From the NCBI GenBank assembly GCA_018241995.1, contig JAFECT010000002.1, positions 62,001 to 126,000 of the forward strand: a DNA stretch of 64,000 bases, given 5' to 3'. Numbering within the stretch: the stretch's first letter is position 1; each line of letters begins with the position of its first letter. The translations under genes were made by a program, and so were the position numbers. This DNA comes from Pseudomonadota bacterium (GTDB lineage: Bacteria > Pseudomonadota > Alphaproteobacteria > Caulobacterales > Caulobacteraceae). This document shows positions 46,197-54,002 of this stretch, piece after piece. The notes beneath the pieces are model-generated. The model saw only the letters and a list, made by a program, of their open reading frames with translations, did no database searches and was not told the DNA's origin.

Positions 46197-46409
46197 GAAC
46201 TTTGCCGGAGGTCGCAGGCGCCGCCGCAGGGATGGCGTGCGCCTGTCCCCAGACCGTCACAATCGCGAACCCGTACCGTGGCGATCGGTGGATGGGGTTG
46301 CATGGTCGCCCACCCTGATCCCAGGTGCGCCGGCCCGCGCCCCGCGCTAAGGAAGTTCTCCACCTCCGTCCCCAGCGGTCCTCCCCCGCCGTCCAGCGAA
46401 ACATCCCCA

Positions 46410-47267
46410 ATGGTCCAATCCGCCAGCCCGCGTTTCGCCACCTATTTCCATGTGCATCTGGTCTCGGACTCCACCGGCGAGACCCTGAACGCCATGGCCA
46501 AGGCGGTGGTGGCGCGCTTCGAAGGCGTGATCCCCATCGAGCACATCTACGCCCTGGTGCGTTCCAAGAAGCAGCTGGAGCGCGTGCTGGAGGAGATCGA
46601 GTCCGCGCCCGGGGTGGTGCTGCACACCATCGTCGACAAGGAATTGCGCGCCGAGCTGGAGGAAGGCTGCCGCCGGCTCGACATGCCGACCATCGCCGCG
46701 CTGGACCCTCTCGTGGCCTCGCTGTCGCGCTATCTCGGCGCCGCCCTGACCACCCGCGTGGGCGTCCAGCACGCGCTCGACCACGACTATTTCAACCGGA
46801 TCGAGGCGCTGAACTACGCCATGGCGCACGACGACGGACAGGCCACCCACGATCTGGATGGCGCCGACGTGGTGCTGGTGGGCGTCAGCCGTACGTCCAA
46901 GACCCCGACCTCGATCTACCTGGCGCATCGCGGCGTGCGCGCGGCCAATATCCCGCTGGTGCCGGGTTCGGAGCCCCCGTCCTCGCTATTCTCGCTGAAG
47001 TGGCCCCTGGTCATCGGCCTGACCGTCTCGCCCGACCGCCTGATCGCGATCCGCAGGAACCGACTGCTCAGCCTCAAGGAAGAGCGGGAGTCCGCCTATA
47101 TCGAAAGCGACTCCGTGCGTGACGAGACGGTTCGCGCCCGGCGTCTGTTCGAGAGGGAAGGCTGGCCGACCATCGACGTGACTCGCCGTTCGGTCGAGGA
47201 GACCGCCGCGGCGGTCTTGAACCTTTTGGCCGAGAAGCGTTCCGGCCGCATCGGAGTGCAGGCATGA
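46410..47267 (+). CDS. ppsR: pyruvate,water dikinase regulatory protein (PPSR, DUF299)
   Basis: The 285-residue bifunctional kinase/phosphorylase controls phosphoenolpyruvate synthase or pyruvate phosphate dikinase by ADP-dependent threonine phosphorylation. It opens FHVHLVSDSTGETLNAMAKA and has the P-loop-like GVSRTSKTPTSIYLAHRG near residue 150 and ADP-binding RNRLLSLKEERESAY near 215. ATG 46410 is used; the frame continues upstream into the origin. maf follows with a four-base overlap. Confidence 0.95.
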   Translation: MVQSASPRFATYFHVHLVSDSTGETLNAMAKAVVARFEGVIPIEHIYALVRSKKQLERVLEEIESAPGVVLHTIVDKELRAELEEGCRRLDMPTIAALDPLVASLSRYLGAALTTRVGVQHALDHDYFNRIEALNYAMAHDDGQATHDLDGADVVLVGVSRTSKTPTSIYLAHRGVRAANIPLVPGSEPPSSLFSLKWPLVIGLTVSPDRLIAIRRNRLLSLKEERESAYIESDSVRDETVRARRLFEREGWPTIDVTRRSVEETAAAVLNLLAEKRSGRIGVQA

Positions 47268-47857
47268 CCCGGCTGGTCCTGGCGTCCAAGAGCGCCGCGC
47301 GCGCCCAGTTGCTGGCGGGAGCGGGGCTGGACTTCATCACCGTGGGCGCCGGCGTCGATGAGAGCCCGATCAAGGCGGGCATGCTGGGCCGGGGCGCCGA
47401 GCCGCGCGAGATCGCGCGTGTCCTGGCCGAGGAAAAGGCCAAGGCCGGCTCGACACGGCACGACGGACTGGTGATCGGCGCCGACCAGACGCTCGACCTC
47501 GACGGCGCCCTGATCGACAAGGCCGACAGTCTGGCCGAGGCGCGCCAACGCCTGTTGGAGTTGCGCGGACGCGAACACCGGCTGCACTCGGGCGTGGCGG
47601 TGGCCCGCGCGGACGAGCTGGTGTTCACCCATGTCGAGACCGCCACCCTCAAGGTGCGCGACTTCTCCGACGCCTGGCTCGACGCCTATCTGGAGAAGAA
47701 CGGCCTGGAGGTCCTGAGCTCGGTCGGCTGCTACCAGCTGGAGGGCGAAGGCGTGCAGCTGTTCGAGCAGATCCAAGGCGACTATTTCACCATCCTGGGC
47801 CTGCCGCTCTTGTCGCTGCTGGACTTCCTTCGCCGCGAAAAGGCGCTCCCCGCGTGA
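47264..47857 (+). CDS. maf: Maf-like nucleotide pyrophosphatase
   Basis: The 197-residue Maf protein hydrolyses non-canonical nucleoside triphosphates. It has the motif LASKSAARAQLLAGAGLDF at the N-terminus, GADQTLDLDG near residue 70 with the catalytic Asp, and HSGVAVA near 106. It overlaps ppsR (ATGA) and aroE (GTGA). Which Maf subclass (dTTP/UTP or m7GTP type) is not decided. Confidence 0.94.
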   Translation: MTRLVLASKSAARAQLLAGAGLDFITVGAGVDESPIKAGMLGRGAEPREIARVLAEEKAKAGSTRHDGLVIGADQTLDLDGALIDKADSLAEARQRLLELRGREHRLHSGVAVARADELVFTHVETATLKVRDFSDAWLDAYLEKNGLEVLSSVGCYQLEGEGVQLFEQIQGDYFTILGLPLLSLLDFLRREKALPA

Positions 47858-48726
47858 AGGCGAGGCTTCCCAGCGGCGCGGCCATGGTCGCCGGTGTGGT
47901 CGGCCGGCCGATCGTCCATTCGCTGAGCCCGGTGATCCATAGCGCCTGGATCGGGGCGACAGGCCTGGACGCGGTCTATGCCCCGTTCTGCCCGCCGGAA
48001 GATGGCTTCGAACGCTTCGTGCGCGGCCTGCGCGGCGGCGCAATCAGAGGCCTCAACGTCACCGCGCCCTTCAAGGAGCGCGCCCTGGCCCTGGCCGACG
48101 ACGCGGACGTGACCGCGCGCAAGGCAGGTTCGGCCAATCTCCTGTTGTTTCACGAGGACGGCGCGGTCGAGGCCCGCTCCACTGATGGCCACGGCCTGAT
48201 CGCGGCCTTCGCCGAGCAGGCCAAGGGTTTGGACCTGTCCAAGGGACCTGTTGCGCTGCTGGGCGCGGGCGGGGCGGCGCGGGCGGCGGCGGCGGCCCTG
48301 CTGGAGGCCGGCGCGCCGCAGATATTCGTGCTGAACCGCACCGCGGCGCGGGCGGAGGAGCTGGTCTTCGCGCTCGGCGAGACCGGGCTCAGCGCCCACG
48401 CCCTGTCCGAGGCCGGGCGCCTGTTCGCCCAAGCCAAGGTGGTGGTGAACGCCGCCGCCGGCGGGCCCCTGCCCCCTCTAGGAGCCCTTCCGGACGACGC
48501 GGTGGTCATGGACATGAGCTATCGCCCGCTGATGACCGGCCTGCTTCAGGCCGCCGAGGCGCGTGATCTCAGGATCGTGGATGGCCTGTCCATGTTGATC
48601 AATCAGGCCATACCGTCATTCGAGGCCTTCTTCGACCGTCCGCCGCCCAAGGCGCTGAACGTGCGCAGCGTGGCGCTGCGGGCCGCTGGCCTGGAAGAGC
48701 GCATGCCCAAGGCGGCGAATGCATGA
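47854..48726 (+). CDS. aroE: shikimate dehydrogenase
   Basis: The 290-residue enzyme reduces 3-dehydroshikimate with NADPH in aromatic amino acid synthesis. It has [21 protein letters not shown] near residue 14 (pieces [11 protein letters not shown]), the catalytic Lys in [15 protein letters not shown] near 70 and the nucleotide loop [18 protein letters not shown] near 133. The start is GTG 47854, overlapping maf; ATG 47884 is an alternative. coaE overlaps its end by four bases. Confidence 0.96.
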   Translation: MKARLPSGAAMVAGVVGRPIVHSLSPVIHSAWIGATGLDAVYAPFCPPEDGFERFVRGLRGGAIRGLNVTAPFKERALALADDADVTARKAGSANLLLFHEDGAVEARSTDGHGLIAAFAEQAKGLDLSKGPVALLGAGGAARAAAAALLEAGAPQIFVLNRTAARAEELVFALGETGLSAHALSEAGRLFAQAKVVVNAAAGGPLPPLGALPDDAVVMDMSYRPLMTGLLQAAEARDLRIVDGLSMLINQAIPSFEAFFDRPPPKALNVRSVALRAAGLEERMPKAANA

Positions 48727-49364
48727 TCGTCATCGGCCTGACCGGCTCCATCGGCATGGGCAAGAGCACCACGGCGCGCCTTTTCGCCGAGGAGGGCCTG
48801 CCGGTCTGGAACGCCGACGCCGCGGTCCATGCTCTCTATGCCAAAGGCGGCGCGGCCGTACCCCTGGTGCGTGCAGCGTTTCCCGAGGCGGTGAAGGAGG
48901 GGCAGGTCGACCGCGCCGCGCTGTCCGCCCTGCTCAAGACCGAGCCCGACGCCCTGGTGCGCCTAGAAGCCATCGTGCACCCCCTGGTGGCCCATGCTCG
49001 AACCGAATTCCTGGAGCAAGCGCGCGCCTCTGGGGCGGCTGTGGCGGTCCTGGACGTGCCCCTGCTGTTCGAGGTGGGCGCCGACGCCCTGGCCGACGCG
49101 GTCGTGGTGGCCAGCGCGCCCGCTCACATCCAGCGCGAACGGGTTTTGGCTCGGGAAGACATGGACGAGGCCAAGCTGGCGGCGCTGCTGGAGCGCCAGG
49201 TTCCCGACGCGCATAAGCGCGCCCGCGCCGATTTCGTCATCGACACCCAGCATGGCCTCGACCACGCTCGCGGCCAGGTCCGGGCGGTGATCCAGGCAGT
49301 GACCGCCGAGGGCTTTAAGTCGCGCGCCCAGGTGCTGGACGAGGGCGGCGAACCCGCCCAATGA
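48723..49364 (+). CDS. coaE: dephospho-CoA kinase
   Basis: This kinase performs the last step of coenzyme A synthesis. The 213-residue protein has Walker [18 protein letters not shown] at residue 5, the conserved [12 protein letters not shown] near 30, DVPLLFE near 116 and REDM near 145. It overlaps aroE (ATGA at 48723) and is seven bases before dnaQ. Confidence 0.96.
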   Translation: MIVIGLTGSIGMGKSTTARLFAEEGLPVWNADAAVHALYAKGGAAVPLVRAAFPEAVKEGQVDRAALSALLKTEPDALVRLEAIVHPLVAHARTEFLEQARASGAAVAVLDVPLLFEVGADALADAVVVASAPAHIQRERVLAREDMDEAKLAALLERQVPDAHKRARADFVIDTQHGLDHARGQVRAVIQAVTAEGFKSRAQVLDEGGEPAQ

Positions 49365-49371
49365 TCTGACC

Positions 49372-50097
49372 ATGGCGCGTGAGATCGTACTGGACACCGA
49401 AACCACCGGGCTGGATCCCCTGACGGGTCACCGCCTGATCGAGATCGGCTGCATCGAGGTCGAAGATCTGCTGCCGACCGGGCGCACCTTCCACCGCGTC
49501 ATGGATCCCGAGCGGCTGATCGATCCGGAAGCCATCCGGGTGCACGGCATCACCGACGCCATGGTGAAGGGTCAGCCGCGTTTCCATGAGCTGTGCGACG
49601 AACTCCTGGAATTCATCGGTGACGCGCCGGTGGTGGCTCACAACGCCGCCTTCGACCGCGGCTTCGTCAATTTCGAGCTGGAGAAGGCCACTCGGGCCAT
49701 CATCCATCCCGACCGGTGGATCGACACCCTGAAGCTGGCCCAGCAGCGTTTCCCGGGCATGTACAATTCGCTCGACGCGCTCTGTAAGCGGTTCAAGATC
49801 TCGCTGGCAGAGCGCGAGAAGCACGGCGCCCTGATCGACGCCAAGCTCCTGGCGATGGTCTATCTGGAGCTGCGCGGAGGCAAGGAGCGGGGCCTGGATC
49901 TCGGCCCGCGCGGCGGCCGCGCCACCGCCACGGTGCAGGTCGAGACGGTCAGGGTTGCCTATGGCGCGCGACCGCGCCCGCTTGCACCGCTGTCCACGCC
50001 TGATGAACGCGCCGCCCACACGGCCTTCATCGAGGCCGTGTTCAAGGGCAAGGCGATCTGGGGCGATCTCAAGAAAAGCGAGACGGAAGCGGCCTGA
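49372..50097 (+). CDS. dnaQ: DNA polymerase III subunit epsilon
   Basis: The 241-residue proofreading 3'-5' exonuclease has the DEDDh set: EIVLDTETTGLDP near residue 3, AHNAAFDRGFV near 90 and HGALIDAKLLAMVY near 150, plus a C-terminal tail that binds the polymerase. It is the last gene of the ppsR-maf-aroE-coaE-dnaQ operon, converging on secB 25 bases away. Confidence 0.96.
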   Translation: MAREIVLDTETTGLDPLTGHRLIEIGCIEVEDLLPTGRTFHRVMDPERLIDPEAIRVHGITDAMVKGQPRFHELCDELLEFIGDAPVVAHNAAFDRGFVNFELEKATRAIIHPDRWIDTLKLAQQRFPGMYNSLDALCKRFKISLAEREKHGALIDAKLLAMVYLELRGGKERGLDLGPRGGRATATVQVETVRVAYGARPRPLAPLSTPDERAAHTAFIEAVFKGKAIWGDLKKSETEAA

Positions 50098-50122
50098 GCC
50101 GGCTTCCGTCGCTCAAAGCCGT

Positions 50123-50611
50123 TCAAGCGTTGCCTTCGACCGGCATCATGCCGCCCTCGGCCTTGCGGGCCAGATAGATGGCGCCGAAGTCGATGGGCTC
50201 GACCAGGAAGGGCGGATAGAAACCGCCGTCGCCCGAGCACGCGGCGATGATCTGCCGCGCGAACGGGAACAGGTAGCGCGGCGCCTCGACCAGCAGCAAA
50301 GGCTCCATCTGGTCCTCGGGCACGCCCATCACGTGGAACAGGCCGCCGTAGACCAGCTCGATCTGGAACAGCGGGCCGTCGGCCACCGTCGCCTTGACCG
50401 ACAGCTGCATGTCGACCTCGAACAGGCCGTCAGGCCGTCCGCGGGCGTTCATCTCAACGCCCATGTCGATCTCGGGCTTGCCCTCGATCCGCAGCGACTC
50501 CGGCGCGCGCGGGTTCTCGAAGGACAGGTCGCGCACGTACTGGGCCAGCACCCGGAAACCCGGCGCGTCCGCCTCGCCGTTCTCGGCGTTCGGCGCTTGG
50601 ACGTCGGTCAT
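50123..50611 (-). CDS. secB: protein-export chaperone SecB
   Basis: The 162-residue tetrameric chaperone keeps preproteins unfolded and hands them to SecA. It has [15 protein letters not shown] near residue 20, the [14 protein letters not shown] region and the conserved C-terminal [21 protein letters not shown] (pieces [11 protein letters not shown]). The ATG at 50611 gives the normal N-terminus; a GTG at 50677 would add 22 unusual arginine-rich residues. It is divergent from the Tim44-like gene. Confidence 0.96.
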   Translation of the reverse strand: MTDVQAPNAENGEADAPGFRVLAQYVRDLSFENPRAPESLRIEGKPEIDMGVEMNARGRPDGLFEVDMQLSVKATVADGPLFQIELVYGGLFHVMGVPEDQMEPLLLVEAPRYLFPFARQIIAACSGDGGFYPPFLVEPIDFGAIYLARKAEGGMMPVEGNA

Positions 50612-50760
50612 GGTCTGGTTTCTCCTTCGCCGACAGCCCCGCCGGCGCCTATTCCACAAGAGCGGCGCTGCTATCACGCGGGCGCGCGGCGTGCAACGCG
50701 ACCCTATCCCCGCGCCGCTTAAGGCCTATATTGCGACCGAGCCATCGAGTTTCGACCCCC

Positions 50761-51372
50761 ATGACCCTTGAAGTCGGCACTATCCTGCTGTTCGCCGTTG
50801 TCGCGGCCTTCGTCCTCTACAAGCTGTACGACGTGCTGGGACGCCGCGTGGGTCGTCAGCCCGAGGATGTGGAGCGCGACCTGCAGGCGCGGTCGGCCGC
50901 GGAGACGCCGGCGCCGAGCGAGCCCGTACGCACCGAGGTCAGCGGCTTGGCGACCTTGAAGTCTCGTGACCCGGGCTTCGATCCGGTCAAGTTCCTGGAA
51001 GGCGCGCGCGAAGCCTATCAGACCATCGTCAAGGCCTTCGCCGCCGGCGATCGCGCGGCGCTGAAGCCGCTGCTGGCCGCCGCGGTGGATCAATCGTTCG
51101 AGGCCGCCATCGCCCAGCGGGAGTCCGAAGGGCGCAGTCAGTCCGCCGAATTCCTGCAAAGCCCGCGCGCCGATCTGGAGCGTGTGGACGTCGACGGCGA
51201 CCAGGCCCGCGCCCGTGTGCGCTTCCTGGCCGAACTTCGGACCCGCTCAAAAGGGCCCGAAGGCGAGGCGGTGGACGACCGCCGCACCGCTGAGCTCTGG
51301 ACCTTCGAGCGCACCATCGGGGCCGCAGACCCGACGTGGCTCCTGTCCCGCGTGGAGGCTGCGGAGGCCTGA
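50761..51372 (+). CDS. Tim44/TimA family membrane-anchored protein
   Basis: The 203-residue protein has an N-terminal membrane helix (TILLFAVVAAFVLYKLYDVLG) and a C-terminal Tim44-like domain (FLEGAREAYQTIVKAFAAGD... RTAELWTFERTI). The Caulobacter homologue is called TimA; mitochondrial Tim44 tethers the import motor. A direct role in bacterial protein export next to secB is possible but unproven. ATG 50761 is chosen over 50731. Its stop overlaps mltA (TGATG). Confidence 0.92.
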   Translation: MTLEVGTILLFAVVAAFVLYKLYDVLGRRVGRQPEDVERDLQARSAAETPAPSEPVRTEVSGLATLKSRDPGFDPVKFLEGAREAYQTIVKAFAAGDRAALKPLLAAAVDQSFEAAIAQRESEGRSQSAEFLQSPRADLERVDVDGDQARARVRFLAELRTRSKGPEGEAVDDRRTAELWTFERTIGAADPTWLLSRVEAAEA

Positions 51373-52481
51373 TGCTCCGCGGGTGGGGGCCGCTTCTCAT
51401 CCTGCTGGCGTTGGCGGGCTGCGCCTCGGCCCCGTCTTCGGGCGTCGGCCGAGAGGTTTTCGCCCGGCCGCCCTCGGCCGGTCCCGCTCCGACGTCCAGA
51501 CCCGCCACTGTCGGCTTGCCGCCCGCAGCCCTGCCGTCTCTGGCGGTCGCCGACCTGCCGGGTTGGGCGCAGGAGGATCACCTCGCTGCCTTCAACGCGT
51601 TCCGATCGACGTGCGCGGCCGCCCAGGAGCCCCACGCGCGCCAGGTCTGCGACCAGGCCCGAAAGGCGCCGGCGGGCGACGACGAAACCGCCAGGCGTTT
51701 CTTCGAGACCCGGTTTCGCGTGGAGCCGGTGGCTGAACCGGGCCTGCTGACGGCCTATTTCGCGCCGGAATACGAAGCCCGCGTCGAGCCGGACGAAATC
51801 TTCTCCGCGCCGGTCCTGGCCAAACCCGCGGAGTTGGAGCGCGGCCCGGATGGGCGCTTCAAACCCTGGCACACCCGCGCCGAGATCGAGACCGAGGGGG
51901 GTGAGGCCCTGGCCTTCATGCGCCCTGAGGACCTGTTCTTCATGCAGATCCAGGGTTCCGGCTACCTCGACTTCCCGGACGGCAGCCGAAAGCACGCCGC
52001 CTATGCCGCCGACAACGGCCTGCCCTTTACCGGCATCGCACGGCCTTTGGTGGATCGCGGCCTTATGAGCGGGAGCGAAACCTCCGGCGAGGGCATCCGC
52101 GCCTGGCTGGGCGCGCATCGCGGGGCCGAAGCCCAGGCGATCACCGATCTGAATGCGCGCTACGTCTTCTTCGCCCTGTCGGCCGACAACCGTCCGCAGC
52201 CCCTGGGCGCGGCCGGCATACCCTTGCCGCCGGGGCGCGCAGCGGCGGTCGACACGCGCCTGCACGGCTTCGGCGAACTGCTGTGGCTGGACGCGGAAGG
52301 CGGGTCGCTCAAGGGCGCAGCGAAGGACTATCAGCGCCTGGTGGTCTCGCTCGACGCCGGCGGCGCCATCAAGGGCCCGGCGCGGGTGGATCTCTACCTC
52401 GGGCGCGGCGCGGCGGCCGGCGCCGAGGCCGGGCGGGTCAAGCATCCGCTCAAGCTCTACCGGCTGACGCCGCTGGATTGA
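51372..52481 (+). CDS. mltA: membrane-bound lytic murein transglycosylase A
   Basis: The 369-residue lipoprotein (lipobox LAGC, cysteine near residue 17) cuts peptidoglycan glycan strands. It has the MltA barrel (EAGLLTAYFAPEYEARV-like GLLTAYFAPEYEARVEPDE near 125), the FFMQIQGSGYLDFPDGS region near 195 and the C-terminal 3D domain with the catalytic Asp: DTRLHGFGELLWLDAEGG and RVDLYLGRG. It overlaps the Tim44-like gene by one base. Confidence 0.95.
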   Translation: MLRGWGPLLILLALAGCASAPSSGVGREVFARPPSAGPAPTSRPATVGLPPAALPSLAVADLPGWAQEDHLAAFNAFRSTCAAAQEPHARQVCDQARKAPAGDDETARRFFETRFRVEPVAEPGLLTAYFAPEYEARVEPDEIFSAPVLAKPAELERGPDGRFKPWHTRAEIETEGGEALAFMRPEDLFFMQIQGSGYLDFPDGSRKHAAYAADNGLPFTGIARPLVDRGLMSGSETSGEGIRAWLGAHRGAEAQAITDLNARYVFFALSADNRPQPLGAAGIPLPPGRAAAVDTRLHGFGELLWLDAEGGSLKGAAKDYQRLVVSLDAGGAIKGPARVDLYLGRGAAAGAEAGRVKHPLKLYRLTPLD

Positions 52482-52512
52482 CGCGGCCTGCGGGCGCCCC
52501 GACAGTCGCTCC

Positions 52513-53619
52513 ATGAGCTCCGATACCAGCCGCAATGCGCTCGTCGTCATCGCCGTGGTCGCCGGGGGCGCGGCCCTCTACTGGCTGCGCGACATCCTCA
52601 CGCCCCTGGCGCTGGCTGCCTTCCTGCTCATCATGATCGACGGGCTGGCGCGGTTGATCAGCCGCTTCGCGCCCAAGGCGCCGGTCTGGCTTCCACTGAC
52701 CGGAGCCATAGGCGTCATCGTCCTGACCTTCATGGTCTCCCTGTGGGTGATGGTGAACGGCGGGCGCAGCTTCGTGGGCGAGATGTCGGGCATGCACGCC
52801 CGCGCCAACGTGATCATCGCCGATATCGCGGGCCGCCTGCACCTGGGCGTGGCCCCCAGCCTGGACGAGATGCTGACCCATCTGGATCCGCAGAAGTACG
52901 CGGGCCCGATGCTGAACGGCATGCAGGGCATCGTCTCCAGCGCCTTCTTCGTCCTGATCTATCTCGGCTTTCTGATCGCCTCGCGCAGCGCCTTCGGCAA
53001 GAAGATCGTGGCCCTGTTCCCGACGCGCGGGGAGCGCGGCGAGGCCAAGCGCATCTTCGATCGCATCCGCGAAGGGGTGGAGAGCTATGTCTGGGTCCAG
53101 ACCGTGCTGGGCCTGCTGATCGCGGTCCTGGCCTGGGCGGTCATGGAGGCGGTGGGGCTGAACAACGCCCTGTTCTGGGCCTTTGTTATCTTCGTCACCG
53201 GCTACATCCCGATCGTCGGCGGGGCCATCGCCGTGGTCGCCCCGCCCCTATTCCTTCTGGTCGAGCCGGACTCCCAGCTCTGGAAGGCCGGGGTGCTGTT
53301 CGTGGCGCTGGAGGTGATCCTGTTCGTGGTCGGCAATGTGCTGCTGCCGCGGATGCAGGCCAAGAGCATGAATATCGACCCGGTGGTGGTGCTGCTGTCC
53401 CTGGCCTTCTGGGGCGCGCTCTGGGGATTGACCGGCGCCTTCCTGTCCACACCCCTGACAGTGATCGTCATGGCGGTGCTGGCCGAGTTCAAGGGTTCGC
53501 GCTGGATCGCCGTGCTGCTTTCGGGCGACGGCAAGCCCTATCCAATGGAGGATCAGGGTTCGGAGTCCCCGCCGCCGCCGAAGAAGCCACGGCGAAGGCG
53601 CGCTCCAGCCGCGGCGTGA
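52513..53619 (+). CDS. AI-2E family transporter (PerM-like)
   Basis: The 368-residue permease has about eight membrane helices, starting ALVVIAVVAGGAALYWLRDIL, with the family signature block VIFVTGYIPIVGGAIAVVAPPL near residue 215 and NVLLPRMQAKSMNIDPVVVLLSL near 275, and a basic proline-rich C-tail (PPPKKPRRRRAP). The name is historic; export of AI-2 or another small molecule is not implied. It is 31 bases after mltA. Confidence 0.92.
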   Translation: MSSDTSRNALVVIAVVAGGAALYWLRDILTPLALAAFLLIMIDGLARLISRFAPKAPVWLPLTGAIGVIVLTFMVSLWVMVNGGRSFVGEMSGMHARANVIIADIAGRLHLGVAPSLDEMLTHLDPQKYAGPMLNGMQGIVSSAFFVLIYLGFLIASRSAFGKKIVALFPTRGERGEAKRIFDRIREGVESYVWVQTVLGLLIAVLAWAVMEAVGLNNALFWAFVIFVTGYIPIVGGAIAVVAPPLFLLVEPDSQLWKAGVLFVALEVILFVVGNVLLPRMQAKSMNIDPVVVLLSLAFWGALWGLTGAFLSTPLTVIVMAVLAEFKGSRWIAVLLSGDGKPYPMEDQGSESPPPPKKPRRRRAPAAA

Positions 53620-53655
53620 TTGGTTCCGCAGGTGAATTTCTTGTGACCGGCGGCA

Positions 53656-53684
53656 CTTACATTCGCGTTTCGCATTCCTATCTT
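53656..53684 (+). promoter_or_regulatory. possible promoter of the triple-hairpin RNA
   Basis: CTTACA at 53656-53661 and TATCTT at 53679-53684 are 17 bases apart and each match the general -35/-10 hexamers at 4 of 6. The start would be near 53690, three bases before hairpin 1. Weak on its own; the fit with the RNA's structure is what makes it worth noting. Confidence 0.35.
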
Positions 53685-53690
53685 GGGTCT

Positions 53691-53850
53691 GACCGGTGAT
53701 CCTCCCCCCCGACACCGGCCCCAAGGCGCCCGCCGCCCCGTCCCCCAGCAGTCGGCGAGCGCTAACATAGGAGTCCTCCCGCTCCCCCCTCGGGCGGACT
53801 CGAACATAGCCGCCGGACGCCCTCCCCCCGCGTCCGGCGGTTTTGTTTTT
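53691..53850 (+). ncRNA. candidate small RNA: three stem-loops with C-rich anti-SD loops
   Basis: Hairpin 1 pairs 53693-53698 with 53713-53718 around a 14-base loop containing CCTCCCCCCC. Hairpin 2 pairs 53771-53781 with 53791-53801 (ten pairs, one mismatch) around CTCCCCCCT. Hairpin 3 pairs 53810-53820 with 53830-53840 (perfect 11 bp) around CCTCCCCCC and is followed by TTTTGTTTTT. AACATAG precedes both hairpins 2 and 3. The region has no reading frame and lies between the AI-2E gene and gdhZ. Loops of CCUCC type can pair with Shine-Dalgarno sequences, as in several alphaproteobacterial regulatory RNAs. I cannot name it; a gdhZ leader with an attenuator is the main alternative. Confidence 0.7.
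53810..53850 (+). terminator. intrinsic terminator of the triple-hairpin RNA
   Basis: A perfect 11-bp GC-rich stem (CCGCCGGACGC with GCGTCCGGCGG), nine-base loop and TTTTGTTTTT at 53841-53850. It lies about 150 bases before the gdhZ start, so it must end an upstream transcript or attenuate gdhZ. Confidence 0.92.
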
Positions 53851-53871
53851 GGGCCGATTTCGAAGCATTTC

Positions 53872-53929
53872 CCCGACCGATCGGGCGGTTTTTCTGAGCC
53901 CCACGGTTCCAACCGGAACGGAAGCGGGG
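53872..53929. other. further hairpins before gdhZ
   Basis: CCCGA (53872-53876) and TCGGG (53881-53885) can pair and are followed by five T residues at 53889-53893. Then GTTCC (53906-53910) and GGAAC (53915-53919) pair inside an outer CCCC/GGGG pair (53899-53902 with 53926-53929). They could be a second weak terminator and an operator or leader hairpin for gdhZ. No clear promoter for gdhZ is seen in 53851-54002. Confidence 0.35.
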
Positions 53930-54002
53930 TAGCAGGACGGCACGGTTGATCCTTCGCGCGGCCGGTCTAGGCTCGCTGCGGACATTCGGGGAACTAGAGT
54001 TC

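Larger units (their letters stand above)
45969..46409. other. probable chromosomal replication origin (Cori)
   Basis: The non-coding gap between divergent hemE and ppsR is where Caulobacter crescentus has its origin. It holds an AT-rich stretch (46004-46036), clustered CtrA-like sites (46160-46196) and DnaA-like sequences: TTCTTCCACG at 46108-46117, the inverted TGTGGAAGA at 46142-46150 (reverse strand TCTTCCACA), and TCCCCA W-box-like hexamers at 46246-46251, 46369-46374 and 46404-46409. TTATCC at 46136-46141 abuts the inverted box. No perfect DnaA 9-mer is present. Synteny is the strongest argument. Confidence 0.85.

Noticed and set aside
48146-48161. Sequence TGTTTCACGAGGACGG in aroE resembling parS
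   Set aside because: Only the left half matches; the right half of the palindrome is missing, so ParB binding is unlikely.
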